Shown: positions 53,677 through 63,241 of the stretch, piece after piece
How positions within the stretch are numbered: the stretch's first letter is position 1
Layout of the letters: each line of letters begins with the position of its first letter
Source of the DNA: Sandaracinaceae bacterium
GTDB lineage: Bacteria; Myxococcota_A; Polyangia; Polyangiales; Houyiibacteriaceae
Direction: 5' to 3'
Assembly (NCBI GenBank): GCA_020633055.1
Contig: JACKEJ010000008.1
Span: forward strand, 124,001-188,000
DNA length: 64,000 bases
The notes under the pieces: model-generated
Databases searched by the model: none
The model's input: the letters and a program-made list of their open reading frames with translations, nothing else
What the model was told of the DNA's origin: nothing
Program-made: the position numbers and the translations under genes

Positions 53677-55191
53677 TCACGAGCTCGTCGAAGCAGAGCC
53701 CTCCGCGGACACCACGGCTCCTTCGATGAGCACCTCGAGCCCACGCTCGGCGCCCTCGGGCCGCTGGAGTCGCAGCAAGAACCCATGCTGCACGAGCACG
53801 TCCGCCGTGATGTGCAGGCCGAGCCCCATGCCGTGTGGGTGGCGCGTGCGCGCGGCGTTGCCGCGATAGCCCCGCTCGGTCAGCCGCGGCAGGTCCTCCG
53901 GGTCGAGTCCCGGGCCGTCGTCCACCACGCGCAGCGTGAAGCGCCCCGCGCGCGTGGAGAGCACGACGGCCACGTGTCCGTCGGCCTCGTTGTAGCGCAC
54001 GGCGTTGTGCACCACGTTGCTGAGCGCGCGCTCCAGCAAGGTGACGTCCCCGACGGCGTGCGTCGGCTGCTCTGGCACGGCGTACTCGAGGGCCACGCGG
54101 CGGTCGCGAGCGATCATGCGGTGGCGCGCGACCACGCGCTCCACGAGCGCGCCGAGGTCCACGGGCTCACGCACCCGTGGCTCGGAGGCGGCGTCCATCT
54201 TGGCGCGTGCGTTGAGGTTGCGCAGCAGCGAGCCCAGGTAGTCGGACTCCTCGACGGCGGCGCGCAGCGTGGTGTCGACGGCAGCGTTGGGTGAACCCGC
54301 CGGCCCGCTGGCCTCCGCGAGCTGCTCACGGGCAGCCACCAGGTGCCCCTGCAGCACCGTGAGGGGCAGCATGACGTCGTGTGTCGTGTTCGCAATGTAG
54401 GCGACCAACGCCGCGTCCCGCTGCTCCAGCTCGCGCACCTGGGCGGCGATGCGCGCGCGGTCCGCGTCCAGGGCCCGCGCCACGGCGCTGACCTCGTCGC
54501 TCCCGCCCACGATGGCGACGGCCGAGGTGCCCGGACCGCCCGCGGCCGCGTCCTCCAAGCGGCGCAGCCGACGCACGAGGGGTGCCGACGCGAGCCAGGC
54601 CACGAACACCGCCGCGAGCCCCACACCCACACCAGTGAGCGCGCTGGCCATGAGCTCCCCGCGGCGCACGGGCGCGTGCGCCAGGATCAGCGCGCAGGGG
54701 CCATCGGTCCACGGCATGGCCACGAGCACCTGGTACTCGTCGAGACCATCGCGCCGCTGCACGACCCGGCTGGCCAGCTCGGCGCCCCCCTCGATTTCCG
54801 CCAACAACTCCGCCGGTACGTCGCGCTCGATGCCGGCGCCGTCCGCCGCGAACGGGATGAGCGGACCGAGGGCCCGCGCCGCGACCCGCTCGGCCTGCGC
54901 TTCGCGACGCAGGCGCGCTCGTTCGCCGGGAGTGCGAGGCCCTTCACCATCACCGCGCGCGAGCCCACGACCCTGGCGGCGGCCTCCGAGCCCCGGACCC
55001 CCGCGTCGGAAGCGCTCGGGCGACTCCTCGCACTGCTCCCGGCCCCCCGCCTCCATGCGCGTCAGCACCCCCTCGCGCACCAGCTCGAGCTCCACCTGGT
55101 GCCGACGCCACTGCAGAAAGCCCGCGAGCGCCACGGCGAGCGGGATGACGGCCAGCGCCAGCGTCAGGGCCAGGCGCGCGCGCAGCTTCAC
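53677..55191 (-). CDS. Sensor histidine kinase
   Basis: A 504-residue kinase starting at a GTG that overlaps the regulator's stop (GTGA). Two membrane helices (LALTLALAVIPLAVALAGFL; LTGVGVGLAAVFVAWLASAP) enclose a periplasmic sensor. The H-box is YIANTTHDVMLPLTVLQGHL with the phospho-His; N-box ALSNVVHNAVRYNEADG; G boxes VVDDGPGLDPEDLPRLTERG and HGMGLGLHITADVL. The sensed signal is unknown. It converges on glmS. Confidence 0.93.
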   Translation of the reverse strand: MKLRARLALTLALAVIPLAVALAGFLQWRRHQVELELVREGVLTRMEAGGREQCEESPERFRRGGPGLGGRRQGRGLARGDGEGPRTPGERARLRREAQAERVAARALGPLIPFAADGAGIERDVPAELLAEIEGGAELASRVVQRRDGLDEYQVLVAMPWTDGPCALILAHAPVRRGELMASALTGVGVGLAAVFVAWLASAPLVRRLRRLEDAAAGGPGTSAVAIVGGSDEVSAVARALDADRARIAAQVRELEQRDAALVAYIANTTHDVMLPLTVLQGHLVAAREQLAEASGPAGSPNAAVDTTLRAAVEESDYLGSLLRNLNARAKMDAASEPRVREPVDLGALVERVVARHRMIARDRRVALEYAVPEQPTHAVGDVTLLERALSNVVHNAVRYNEADGHVAVVLSTRAGRFTLRVVDDGPGLDPEDLPRLTERGYRGNAARTRHPHGMGLGLHITADVLVQHGFLLRLQRPEGAERGLEVLIEGAVVSAEGSASTSS

Positions 55192-55877
55192 GTCGCGTCC
55201 CCGTCGCTCGGTAGGTCGGCCAGCCGGTAGCCCACGCCCCACACCGTGGCCACCTGCGCGCCCGCGCGGCCGAGCTTCTTGCGCAGCCGCGAGATGTGCA
55301 CGTCCAGGCTGCGCAGCGCCCCGTCGCGCTCCGAGTCCAGCGCCTGCTCCACCAAGGCCTCGCGCGACACCGCGGTCCCCGGTCGCTTCGCGAGCGCCGC
55401 GAGCACGGTCCACTCGGCCGGCGTGAGCTCCACCAGCGCGCCGTCCACCTCGACGCGCCGCGCCGCCACATCCAGCGCCAGCGCCCCGAGGCGCAGCACA
55501 TCGCTGCGCTCCATCGTCGGGCGTCGCAGCCGCGCCGTCACCCGCGCCAGCAGTTCCTCGGGCCAGAACGGCTTGGTCACGTAGTCGTCCGCGCCCAGCT
55601 TCAGCGCGCGCACCTTGTCGGACGAGTCGTCGCGTGCGCTCAAGATCATGACCGGCACCTCGGAGCGCTGCCGATACAGCTTGAGCAGGTCCATGCCGTA
55701 GGTGCCCGGCAGCATCAGGTCGAGCACCACCAGGTCCACCTCGCCCACGGGCGCACGTCGCGCCTCGTCACCATCCTGCGCCCACACGCAGTCGAACCCG
55801 GCGCGCTGAAAGTGGGACACGATCTGAGCGCCCAGCTGGGCGTCGTCTTCGACGAGGAGGATGCGAGGTGTGCTCAT
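55188..55877 (-). CDS. OmpR-family response regulator
   Basis: A 229-residue regulator. The receiver has ILLVEDDAQLGAQIV, the phospho-acceptor Asp in VDLVVLDLMLPGTYGMDLL, the Thr/Ser in PVMILSARDDS and Lys in DDYVTKPFWPEEL. The C-terminal winged helix (LTPAEWTVLAALAKRPGTAV; SLDVHISRLRKKLGRAGAQV) is OmpR type. The start MSTPRILLVEDD at 55877 is standard. Translationally coupled to the kinase. Confidence 0.95.
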   Translation of the reverse strand: MSTPRILLVEDDAQLGAQIVSHFQRAGFDCVWAQDGDEARRAPVGEVDLVVLDLMLPGTYGMDLLKLYRQRSEVPVMILSARDDSSDKVRALKLGADDYVTKPFWPEELLARVTARLRRPTMERSDVLRLGALALDVAARRVEVDGALVELTPAEWTVLAALAKRPGTAVSREALVEQALDSERDGALRSLDVHISRLRKKLGRAGAQVATVWGVGYRLADLPSDGDAT

Positions 55878-55976
55878 GCCTGGCGAGCACCTTAGCAGCC
55901 CAAGTTCACGGGCTCGGGTCGAAGCGTAGCGGCACAGGAGAGGCGACCCACACACAACTCTTGCGTACCCGTGGAC

Positions 55977-55999
55977 ATTGGACTAATGGTTAGTCCAAT
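55977..55999. promoter_or_regulatory. GntR operator, palindrome touching the start codon
   Basis: ATTGGACTAA - TGG - TTAGTCCAAT, two perfect 10-bp arms around a 3-bp centre. It ends at the base before the ATG of the GntR gene, a position that would block transcription start or translation. It is the probable autoregulatory site. Confidence 0.75.
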
Positions 56000-56761
56000 A
56001 TGTCCGCAGCGATGGGAACGCAGTTCGAGAAGCTCGAGCGCCAAACCGCCGTCACACGCGCGGGTCGTGTCCTCCGTGACGCCATCTTGCGCGGTGACTA
56101 CGCCCCCGGGGACAAGCTCCCTCCCGAGCGCGACTTGGCGGCGACCCTCGGCATCACCCGCGTCACGCTGCGTTCAGCGCTCGCCCGGCTCGCGGCATCC
56201 GGCCTGGTGGCGACGGTCCAGGGCGATGGGCATCGCGTCCTCGACGTGCGTGTGTCCGGTGGTCTCGACCGCCTCCCGGAGATGGCCCTGGCGTTCGAAG
56301 GGGACCCCGAACGCGTCGTGCGCTTGGCGCGAGACCTCCTCGCGCTGCGACGCCTGGTCATGGCGGAGGCTGCCGCCACCTGCGCCTCGCTGGGCTCGGA
56401 CGCGCTCGAGCCACTGCGTACCCACGTGCGGGCGATGGAGAGCGCCGAGGACGAAGCGCGCTTCTCGGCGCTCGACCTGGAGTTCGGGAGCATCTTGCTG
56501 CAGCTCGCAGGCAACATCGCGTTCCAGCTCACGTACAACACCATGCTGGCGTTCGCCGCCGACCACCCCGCGCTCATGCGTGTGCTCTCGACGGATCGCG
56601 AGACGCTCCTCGAAGGCGTCCGATCGCTCGTCTCCCTGTTGACCCTCGGCGACCCCACTCTCGCGCGCACAGCCGTCCTGACCGCCCTCGAGACGCTCGA
56701 TGCGCAGGGTCTCGCGCGGGTGACAGCCCAATCTCGAGACTCGAAAGTTGGTGACACGTGA
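56000..56761 (+). CDS. GntR/FadR-family transcriptional regulator
   Basis: A 253-residue regulator. The winged helix is VLRDAILRGDYAPGDKLPPE followed by RDLAATLGITRVTLRSALAR; the FadR-type C-terminal helical domain has the metal-His pattern less obviously (ALDLEFGSILLQLAGNIAFQ). FadR-like GntR proteins bind fatty acyl or small carboxylic ligands. A second ATG at 56012 would move the start away from the operator. Overlaps the next gene by one base, so they form an operon. Confidence 0.9.
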   Translation: MSAAMGTQFEKLERQTAVTRAGRVLRDAILRGDYAPGDKLPPERDLAATLGITRVTLRSALARLAASGLVATVQGDGHRVLDVRVSGGLDRLPEMALAFEGDPERVVRLARDLLALRRLVMAEAAATCASLGSDALEPLRTHVRAMESAEDEARFSALDLEFGSILLQLAGNIAFQLTYNTMLAFAADHPALMRVLSTDRETLLEGVRSLVSLLTLGDPTLARTAVLTALETLDAQGLARVTAQSRDSKVGDT

Positions 56762-57333
56762 TGACCACGCTGAATGACCTCCTCGCCCGCTCGGGCGTCT
56801 CCCTCACAGACGTCGAGCGCCACCTCGACGCGCTCCCGCCTCACGCCCGCGTGCTGGAGTCCACCAACCTCGACCGCGCTCGCCAAGCCGTGCTCTGGGA
56901 CCTGGCGCGCGTGAACGCGCCGGTGACGATGGCCGACCTCGTGCCCGACTCGGTTCCCGATCTGACACCGGTCCCCTTCGAGGGCCAGAACGCTCAGCCG
57001 CTGTTTCGAACGTTCCGCAAGGTCTTCTATCGCCTCCCAGGCGGCCGCATCGCTGGTCGCAACGAGTCCAGCATCTCGTCCGTGGTCGGGCACGGCTACT
57101 ACTCGGTCCTCCCCGGCGGACCCGACGGTGTCTACATCGACTACACCCAGTTGCCGAACGAGGCGCCGAGGAGCTGGCCCGGCATTCGCCGCAACGATCG
57201 CGGCCTGTCCCTCCCCGTGTACGGCTTCATGAAGGACCACCTCCGACGCGTGTACGGGCGGATTTTCATCGGGCACGCCACCAAGCCCATCGTCGGGTCG
57301 CAAGGGCACTTCCTGCTGGCACGCGGCGACTGA
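56761..57333 (+). CDS. Hypothetical protein coupled to GntR regulator
   Basis: A 190-residue protein. Residues about 75-185 are compact and conserved-looking: RTFRKVFYRLPGGRIAGRNE, then SVVGHGYYSVLPGGPDGVYI and MKDHLRRVYGRIFIGHATKP. No membrane helix or signal peptide. I do not recognise the family; it could be a lipid- or ligand-binding enzyme. The GntR stop overlaps its ATG (TGATG), so it is the likely regulated function. Confidence 0.65.
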   Translation: MTTLNDLLARSGVSLTDVERHLDALPPHARVLESTNLDRARQAVLWDLARVNAPVTMADLVPDSVPDLTPVPFEGQNAQPLFRTFRKVFYRLPGGRIAGRNESSISSVVGHGYYSVLPGGPDGVYIDYTQLPNEAPRSWPGIRRNDRGLSLPVYGFMKDHLRRVYGRIFIGHATKPIVGSQGHFLLARGD

Positions 57334-57373
57334 GTCCACCCGGTAGCATCCCGCGTCCACCAAGGAGCCTCCC

Positions 57374-58861
57374 ATGCGCGCTCGCCATGCTCTGACCCTC
57401 ACCCTGCTCGCGTCGGTCCTGATCGGGTGCGCCGACGAGCCGCCGGCCTACCTCCCAGAGCTCGACTCGCTGCACGCGCACCCGCTCCCCACGTGGTTCG
57501 ACGACGCCAAGCTCGGCATCATCATCCACTGGGGCCCCTACTCGGTGCCCGGTTGGGCGTCGCACGAGTTCAGCCCCAACGAGAACTTGAGCGAGGGCTA
57601 CTGGGCCGCGAACCCCTATGCCGAGTGGTACCAGAACACCCTGCGCATCGGCGGCAGCGCGACGGCCGTCTACCACGACGCGACGTGGGGCGCGGACGTC
57701 GCGTACGAAGACTTCGGCCCCATGTTCGAAGAGCAGTCGGCGGGCTGGGACGCGTCAGACTGGGCCCGTACGTTCGCCGCCGCCGGAGCGCGCTACGCCG
57801 TCCTCACCACCAAGCACCACGATGGCTACCTGCTGTGGCCGAGCCGTGTACGCGGAGCACCCCGCGCTGCGTGGTTCTCGGAACGAGACCTGGTGGGCGA
57901 GTTCGTGAACGCATCGCGCGCCGAGGGCCTGCGCGTGGGGCTCTATTACTCCGGCGGCCTCGACTGGACGTTCACGACGGAGCCGATCGAGAGCTACAGC
58001 GGGTTCTTCGACACCCCGCTCGGGCCGGCCTATGCGGACTACGTCGACGGACATCTGCGCGAGTTGGTCAGACGCTACCGCCCCGACCTGATCTGGAACG
58101 ACGTGGGATCCCCGGCGGAGTTCGATCGTCTGGCGTTCTTCGCCCACTACTACAACCAGGTTCCAGACGGGGTGCTGAACAACCGCTGGGCCCAAGGCGG
58201 TCTGGAGGTCGCGCTGAGCGTGGCCGCGACGGAACAGCTGGCGCGCTCGCAGCTGCGTCAGACGCAGTTCGACTTCTACGGAGCGGAATACCAGCAGGTC
58301 GCGCTCTCGGGCCTCAAGTTCGAGCTGGTCCGCGCGATCGGTGACTCCTTCGGCTACAACCGCGCCGACGCCGAGAGTGACGCGCCCGTGCTCACGCCGC
58401 TCGAGGCCATCGCGCTGCTCGTGGAGGTGGCCAGCAAGAACGGCAACCTGAGTCTGGGAGTCGGCCCCCGTGCGGACGGGAGCATCCCCGAGGAGCAGCT
58501 CGCCGTCCTCACAGGCCTCGGGGAGTGGATGGCGGTGAACGGCGTCGCGATCCACGGCACGCGTCCGTGGATACAAGACGCGGGCGCTGCCACCGCTGCC
58601 GGCAGCGCGGCGCCCACCGCACGTTTCACGACACGACGCACGGCCGACGGCGATCTCGAAGAACTCTACGTCTTCGTCTACGACCTCGACGTGTCCGAAC
58701 CGAGCGTTCGTGTGGCGGGCATTCCCGCCGGCTTCGTGGACGTGCGCCGACTCGACGGTGAGGTGGTCACCGCGTCGCCCGACGCGAGCGATGTCGCGTT
58801 CGAGAGCCCTGGCGGATTTCCGCCGGGCGCGGTGACGACCATCGCTTTGCGCTACCGATAG
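57374..58861 (+). CDS. Alpha-L-fucosidase (GH29), lipoprotein
   Basis: A 495-residue GH29 hydrolase that releases alpha-L-fucose. Signal peptide LTLTLLASVLIGCADE with lipobox places it at the envelope surface. Family blocks are WFDDAKLGIIIHWGPYSVPG, YAVLTTKHHDGYLLWPS, YRPDLIWNDVGSPAEF (nucleophile Asp in the WNDVG segment) and GNLSLGVGPRADGSIPEEQL. The C-terminal beta domain is present. Probably used to trim polysaccharides of prey or habitat. Confidence 0.93.
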   Translation: MRARHALTLTLLASVLIGCADEPPAYLPELDSLHAHPLPTWFDDAKLGIIIHWGPYSVPGWASHEFSPNENLSEGYWAANPYAEWYQNTLRIGGSATAVYHDATWGADVAYEDFGPMFEEQSAGWDASDWARTFAAAGARYAVLTTKHHDGYLLWPSRVRGAPRAAWFSERDLVGEFVNASRAEGLRVGLYYSGGLDWTFTTEPIESYSGFFDTPLGPAYADYVDGHLRELVRRYRPDLIWNDVGSPAEFDRLAFFAHYYNQVPDGVLNNRWAQGGLEVALSVAATEQLARSQLRQTQFDFYGAEYQQVALSGLKFELVRAIGDSFGYNRADAESDAPVLTPLEAIALLVEVASKNGNLSLGVGPRADGSIPEEQLAVLTGLGEWMAVNGVAIHGTRPWIQDAGAATAAGSAAPTARFTTRRTADGDLEELYVFVYDLDVSEPSVRVAGIPAGFVDVRRLDGEVVTASPDASDVAFESPGGFPPGAVTTIALRYR

Positions 58862-58882
58862 TCACGCGCCCTGCCCATCGGC

Positions 58883-60088
58883 CTACTCGGCTGCAATCAC
58901 GTGGCCGCTGTGGTCGAGCTCGTAGAGCATCTGGTCGCCGTCGATCTCGTCCGCGCTCTTGCCGTTGAAGTACTTGTTCAGCCCCACCTGCTCGTAGTGC
59001 GGCTTGATGCGGTCGCTGAGCAGACCGATCTCGCGCAGGTTCGGCACCATGCGGCTGAACATCACGTGGCGGAACTCCTCGAGCCCGGGCGAGGTGCTGA
59101 CGACGTCGCGCCACTGCGCGCGCGTGAGCCGACCCTCGAACCACTCCTCGTACACCTCCCAGGCCAGGAAGCGGTTGCGCATGAGCAGCGCCACCTCGAA
59201 CGACCAGTCCTCGCGCTCGTTGCGCTCGCGCGGCGTGAGCTGCGTGTTGAAGTGCTCGCGCAGGGCCACCACGCCGTAGTGCACGTGCCGCGCCTCGTCC
59301 TGGATGACCATCTTGAGCAGCTCCTTAAGCAGCGGCTCGCGGGTCAGACTGTAGAGCGTGCCGAACGCACCAAGGGCCAGACCCTCCACCATGATCTGCA
59401 TGCCCAGGAACTTCATGTCCCAGCGCGAGTCGCCCATGAGCGCGTCGATGATGACGAAGAGGTTGTCGTTGATCTGGTAGAGCTTGTTCAGCTTGGTGTC
59501 GAGGTAGCGGTGGAACACCTCCACGTGGCGCGCCTCGTCCATGACCTGCGTCGCGCCGTAGAGCTTGCCGTCGAAGAACTGAACGGCCTCGGTCACCTGT
59601 GCGGCGGCCAACAGCGCGCCCTGCTCACCGTGCAGGAACTGGCTCAGCATCCACGCGACCATGTCGGACGTGAGGCGGTCCTCCTCGCGCGCCGTGAGCT
59701 TGATCCCGTAGTCGCGGAGCTTGTCGAGGTTGAGGAAGCGCTTGGGCACCATGGGCACCTCGGGGTTCTCGGGGTCCACGTCGGTGTGCCACGGCAGGTA
59801 GGTGTCCCCGTTCCACTGGCCCAGCTTCGCGCGCCGGTAGAGGTCCTGCATCTCGGGCTGGTCGCTCGGGTAGGTCCAGTCGAAGAACGCGCTGTGGTGC
59901 GCCTGAATCAGGGTGGGAACCCCCTGCTTGCCGCGCTGCAGCAGCAAGCCGCGCACACCGGCGGGCCCGAGCGACGCCATGACGCGTGGGTCCTTCACGG
60001 CGGTCAGCACCTCGGCGGCGTCGAAGTAGGGCTCGACGCGGTGGCGCACGGTGTTCGGGAGGATGGTGAGGAGCTTGGTCATGTCCAT
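58883..60088 (-). CDS. Ferritin-like diiron oxidase candidate
   Basis: A 401-residue helical protein with a full diiron ligand set: Glu155 (HGEQGALL), Glu185/His188 (MDEARHVE), Glu235 (VEGLALG), Glu265/His268 (QDEARHVHYG). This E-ExxH-E-ExxH pattern is that of diiron oxygenases and desaturases of the ferritin superfamily. The MDMTKLLT start at 60088 is 39 bp after the MerR gene. With a flavin/2Fe-2S reductase in the same operon, a desaturase, hydroxylase or N-oxygenase role is inferred; the substrate is unknown. Confidence 0.85.
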   Translation of the reverse strand: MDMTKLLTILPNTVRHRVEPYFDAAEVLTAVKDPRVMASLGPAGVRGLLLQRGKQGVPTLIQAHHSAFFDWTYPSDQPEMQDLYRRAKLGQWNGDTYLPWHTDVDPENPEVPMVPKRFLNLDKLRDYGIKLTAREEDRLTSDMVAWMLSQFLHGEQGALLAAAQVTEAVQFFDGKLYGATQVMDEARHVEVFHRYLDTKLNKLYQINDNLFVIIDALMGDSRWDMKFLGMQIMVEGLALGAFGTLYSLTREPLLKELLKMVIQDEARHVHYGVVALREHFNTQLTPRERNEREDWSFEVALLMRNRFLAWEVYEEWFEGRLTRAQWRDVVSTSPGLEEFRHVMFSRMVPNLREIGLLSDRIKPHYEQVGLNKYFNGKSADEIDGDQMLYELDHSGHVIAAE

Positions 60089-60126
60089 GATGGGCCTCGG
60101 GGTGCGGGGAGCAGGGGTCAGGAGCC

Positions 60127-60863
<737 letters not shown>

Positions 60864-60867
<4 letters not shown>

Positions 60868-62318
60868 GATGGCCTCCCGCTCGTGAGCGTGACCGGACCA
60901 CACGGCCGGCCGACGCAGGTGAGCACGTAGCCCTGCGCGCGCTCGTCGTCGCTCAGGCAGTTGGGCTCCTCCATGACCACCTCGCCGTCGAGGCACACCA
61001 TCTTGCACGCGCCGCAGCCACCCATGGCGCAGCTGAAGGGCATGGGCTCGCCCGCTGCGACGGCCGCGTCCAGCAGCGTCTGGCCGGGCTGCACCACCAG
61101 CGTGCGCGAGCCGTGCTTGCGCGAGAGGGTGAGCGACTGCGGGGTCTGCGCGCCGCGCGCCTCGGTGCGCGCCTCGGGAGAGCCGAAGCGCTCTTCGTGC
61201 AGCCGGCCCTTCGCTACACCACGCTCGAGCAAGAGCGCGCGCGCCGCGTCCATCATGGGCGTGGGACCGCACACGTAGCAGGCGTCCGCCTGCGCCGCGT
61301 CGAGGCCCAGAGCGTCGAGGCGTGCGCCCAGTGTGGCGCCATCCAACAGACCGCGGGCACCCTGCCAGGCGGGGCTCGGGTCGGCCAGCACGTGGTCCAC
61401 CACCAGGCGCCCGGCGCTCGCCGCAGCGAGCTCGGTCAGGCGCGCCATGAAGATGACGTCCTGCTCGGCGCGGTTGCCATAGACCAGCGTCACGCGCGTC
61501 TCGGGCTCGGCGTGCAGCGCCGTGGCGGCGACGCTCATGATGGGGGTGATGCCGCTGCCGCCCGCGACGAGCAGCAGGTGCCGTGGCGCGGCGCTGGGTG
61601 CGGGCTCCAATACGAAGCTGCCCGAGGGCCCCAGCACGTCCAGCAGCATGCCCTCGTGCGCGGTGTCGTTGAGGTGGTTGCTGACCCGCCCGTCCGCGAT
61701 GCGCTTGATGGTGATGTGCGGCGCGTCGCTGCCGGGGCCTGCCGCGGGGGCCGCGAGCGAGTAGGCGCGGCGCAGGCGCACCCCGTCCACCACCACGTCC
61801 ACGCTCATGAACTGTCCGGCCTGAAAGCGCAGGGGATGGCCGTCCAGCTCGCTCAGGTAGAGGGACACGGCGTCGGCCGTCTCGCGCACCACGCGCTCGA
61901 CCTTCACGCGCCGGCTGACGCTGCGCGAGGCTGCACCGGCGAGCGCCACCACTTGGCCACCCGCGTTCTCACGGTGACGAGGCCCACGGGCCACCAGGGG
62001 CGAAGGACGACGGCCGTAGAGCAGCGCGTCGGCCAGCACGCGCGCGTCACGCCGGGCCGCCTTGGCGGGCTCGCCCAGGAAGCTGGGCAGGACGTCGAGC
62101 GTGTCCAGCTGCTCGAGCGGAGGGGCGCAGCGGACCGCCTCGGTGAGCGTCGCGACCGGCGCGGGTCGCTGGCCGCGAACGGCATCGGCGAGGACGCTGA
62201 GATCGCGGCGGGCTTGATCGACGCGCTGGGCGGCGCGCGCAGGGAGCGGGAGGCTGACCAGACGGGCGACGTAGTCGAGGGGGCGGGCGGGGCGAGGTTC
62301 GGGGGAGCGAACGAGCAT
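60864..62318 (-). CDS. FAD/NAD ferredoxin reductase with C-terminal 2Fe-2S domain
   Basis: A 484-residue electron-transfer protein. FAD motif RRAYSLAAPAAG, NAD motif VAGGSGITPIMSVAAT, then CYVCGPTPMMDAAR, and a plant-type ferredoxin domain PFSCAMGGCGACKMVCLDGE followed by a fourth Cys in VLTCVGRPCG. About 130 N-terminal residues are an extension without a motif. It resembles reductases of desaturases or hydroxylases (KshB/PobB-like). First gene of the diiron operon, coupled to MerR. Confidence 0.92.
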
Positions 62319-62324
62319 GCAGAC

Positions 62325-62371
62325 TATGTAGCGGCCACCTGAGCAAAGTGTCAAGAGACACCAAACACTTT
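62325..62371 (-). promoter_or_regulatory. Promoter and dyad operator of the diiron operon
   Basis: Minus-strand TTGACA (62349-62354) and TACATA (62325-62330) are 18 bp apart; the -10 is only 6 bp before the ATG, so the transcript may be leaderless. Inverted repeats AAAGTGT / ACACTTT (62345-62351, 62365-62371) and GTGTC-AAGA-GACAC overlap the -35, suiting MerR control. Confidence 0.55.
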
Positions 62372-62481
62372 TCACAAACACGCAGCGATGAACCAGCGCG
62401 GTCAGCACGCCGCCGGGCCCGGCACATGCCGTGAACCAGCGCGCCGACGCGGGACGAGCGCAGCCTCGACTGAAGGTTGCC

Positions 62482-63060
62482 CTACGCTTCCGTGGAATCG
62501 GTGGGCGAGCCGGACGCTCGCCGCTTGCGAGAGCGCGCGCGCCGCACGAGGAGCCCCACGGCGAAGACAACGACGAGACCCGCGACCACCCCGAGCGCGA
62601 CATGCCCGTCGTTCGAAGGCGGGGCGCCAGTCGTCACCTCGTCCCAGAAGTCGCCGTCGTCATTGCTGCGGATCCGCTCGGCCAGGGCCTCCGCCGTCCC
62701 CCTCGCCACGCCCTCGAGCGACACGGCAGACACCACCCGGAAGCTCGGGGTCTCTGCGACCTGCGTGCCTTCGCCCAGCGGCTCGTCGCTCGCCGCGAGC
62801 CTCAGCACCAGAGGCGACTCGTCGGCGCCGACCAGCGTGACGACCACGTCCGTCGCTCGGATGGACACGTCCATCAGGCGGTACCCAGGGACCACCTCGT
62901 CGCCGAGCCCCGCGGGGGCGAAGAGGGCCAGCACCTGCCCTTCGTGGTTGGCCGCGATGACCCGCTGGGCGGCGGCGAAAGAGGCCTGGGTGGTGACCGC
63001 GAGGGAGCCGACCATGGAGACGATGGAGATGAGGAGCGCTGTCCGCGCACGCGTGGTCAT
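62482..63060 (-). CDS. Hypothetical membrane-anchored exported protein
   Basis: A 192-residue protein with an N-terminal signal peptide (LLISIVSMVGSLAVTTQASF) and a C-terminal membrane helix (VALGVVAGLVVVFAVGLLVR) followed by an Arg-rich tail (RRARSRKRR), as in a periplasmic domain fixed by one helix. The body is beta-rich. The start at 63060 was chosen for the signal peptide. Family unknown. Confidence 0.65.
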   Translation of the reverse strand: MTTRARTALLISIVSMVGSLAVTTQASFAAAQRVIAANHEGQVLALFAPAGLGDEVVPGYRLMDVSIRATDVVVTLVGADESPLVLRLAASDEPLGEGTQVAETPSFRVVSAVSLEGVARGTAEALAERIRSNDDGDFWDEVTTGAPPSNDGHVALGVVAGLVVVFAVGLLVRRARSRKRRASGSPTDSTEA

Positions 63061-63241
63061 GAGAGTCGACCAAGAGAGGAGGGGACGCGCGCACACGTCC
63101 GGTTGAGGGAGGGGAGTCGCAGTTTGCGGACTGTCGCGCATGGAAGGCAAGCGCTAGCCACGCCTCGGGCCTCTCGTCGTCTGAGCTCGCGCCGGTTGCG
63201 CGACGGGCTTCGGGCTAGCAGAGTCGCGCCGAGGAGTTTGC

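Noticed and set aside
53630..53683. Inverted repeat CTCGTGAGC / GCTCACGAG between glmS and the kinase
   Set aside because: Perfect 9-bp arms but a 36-nt loop, no U-tract, and one arm overlaps the kinase stop; not called as a terminator.
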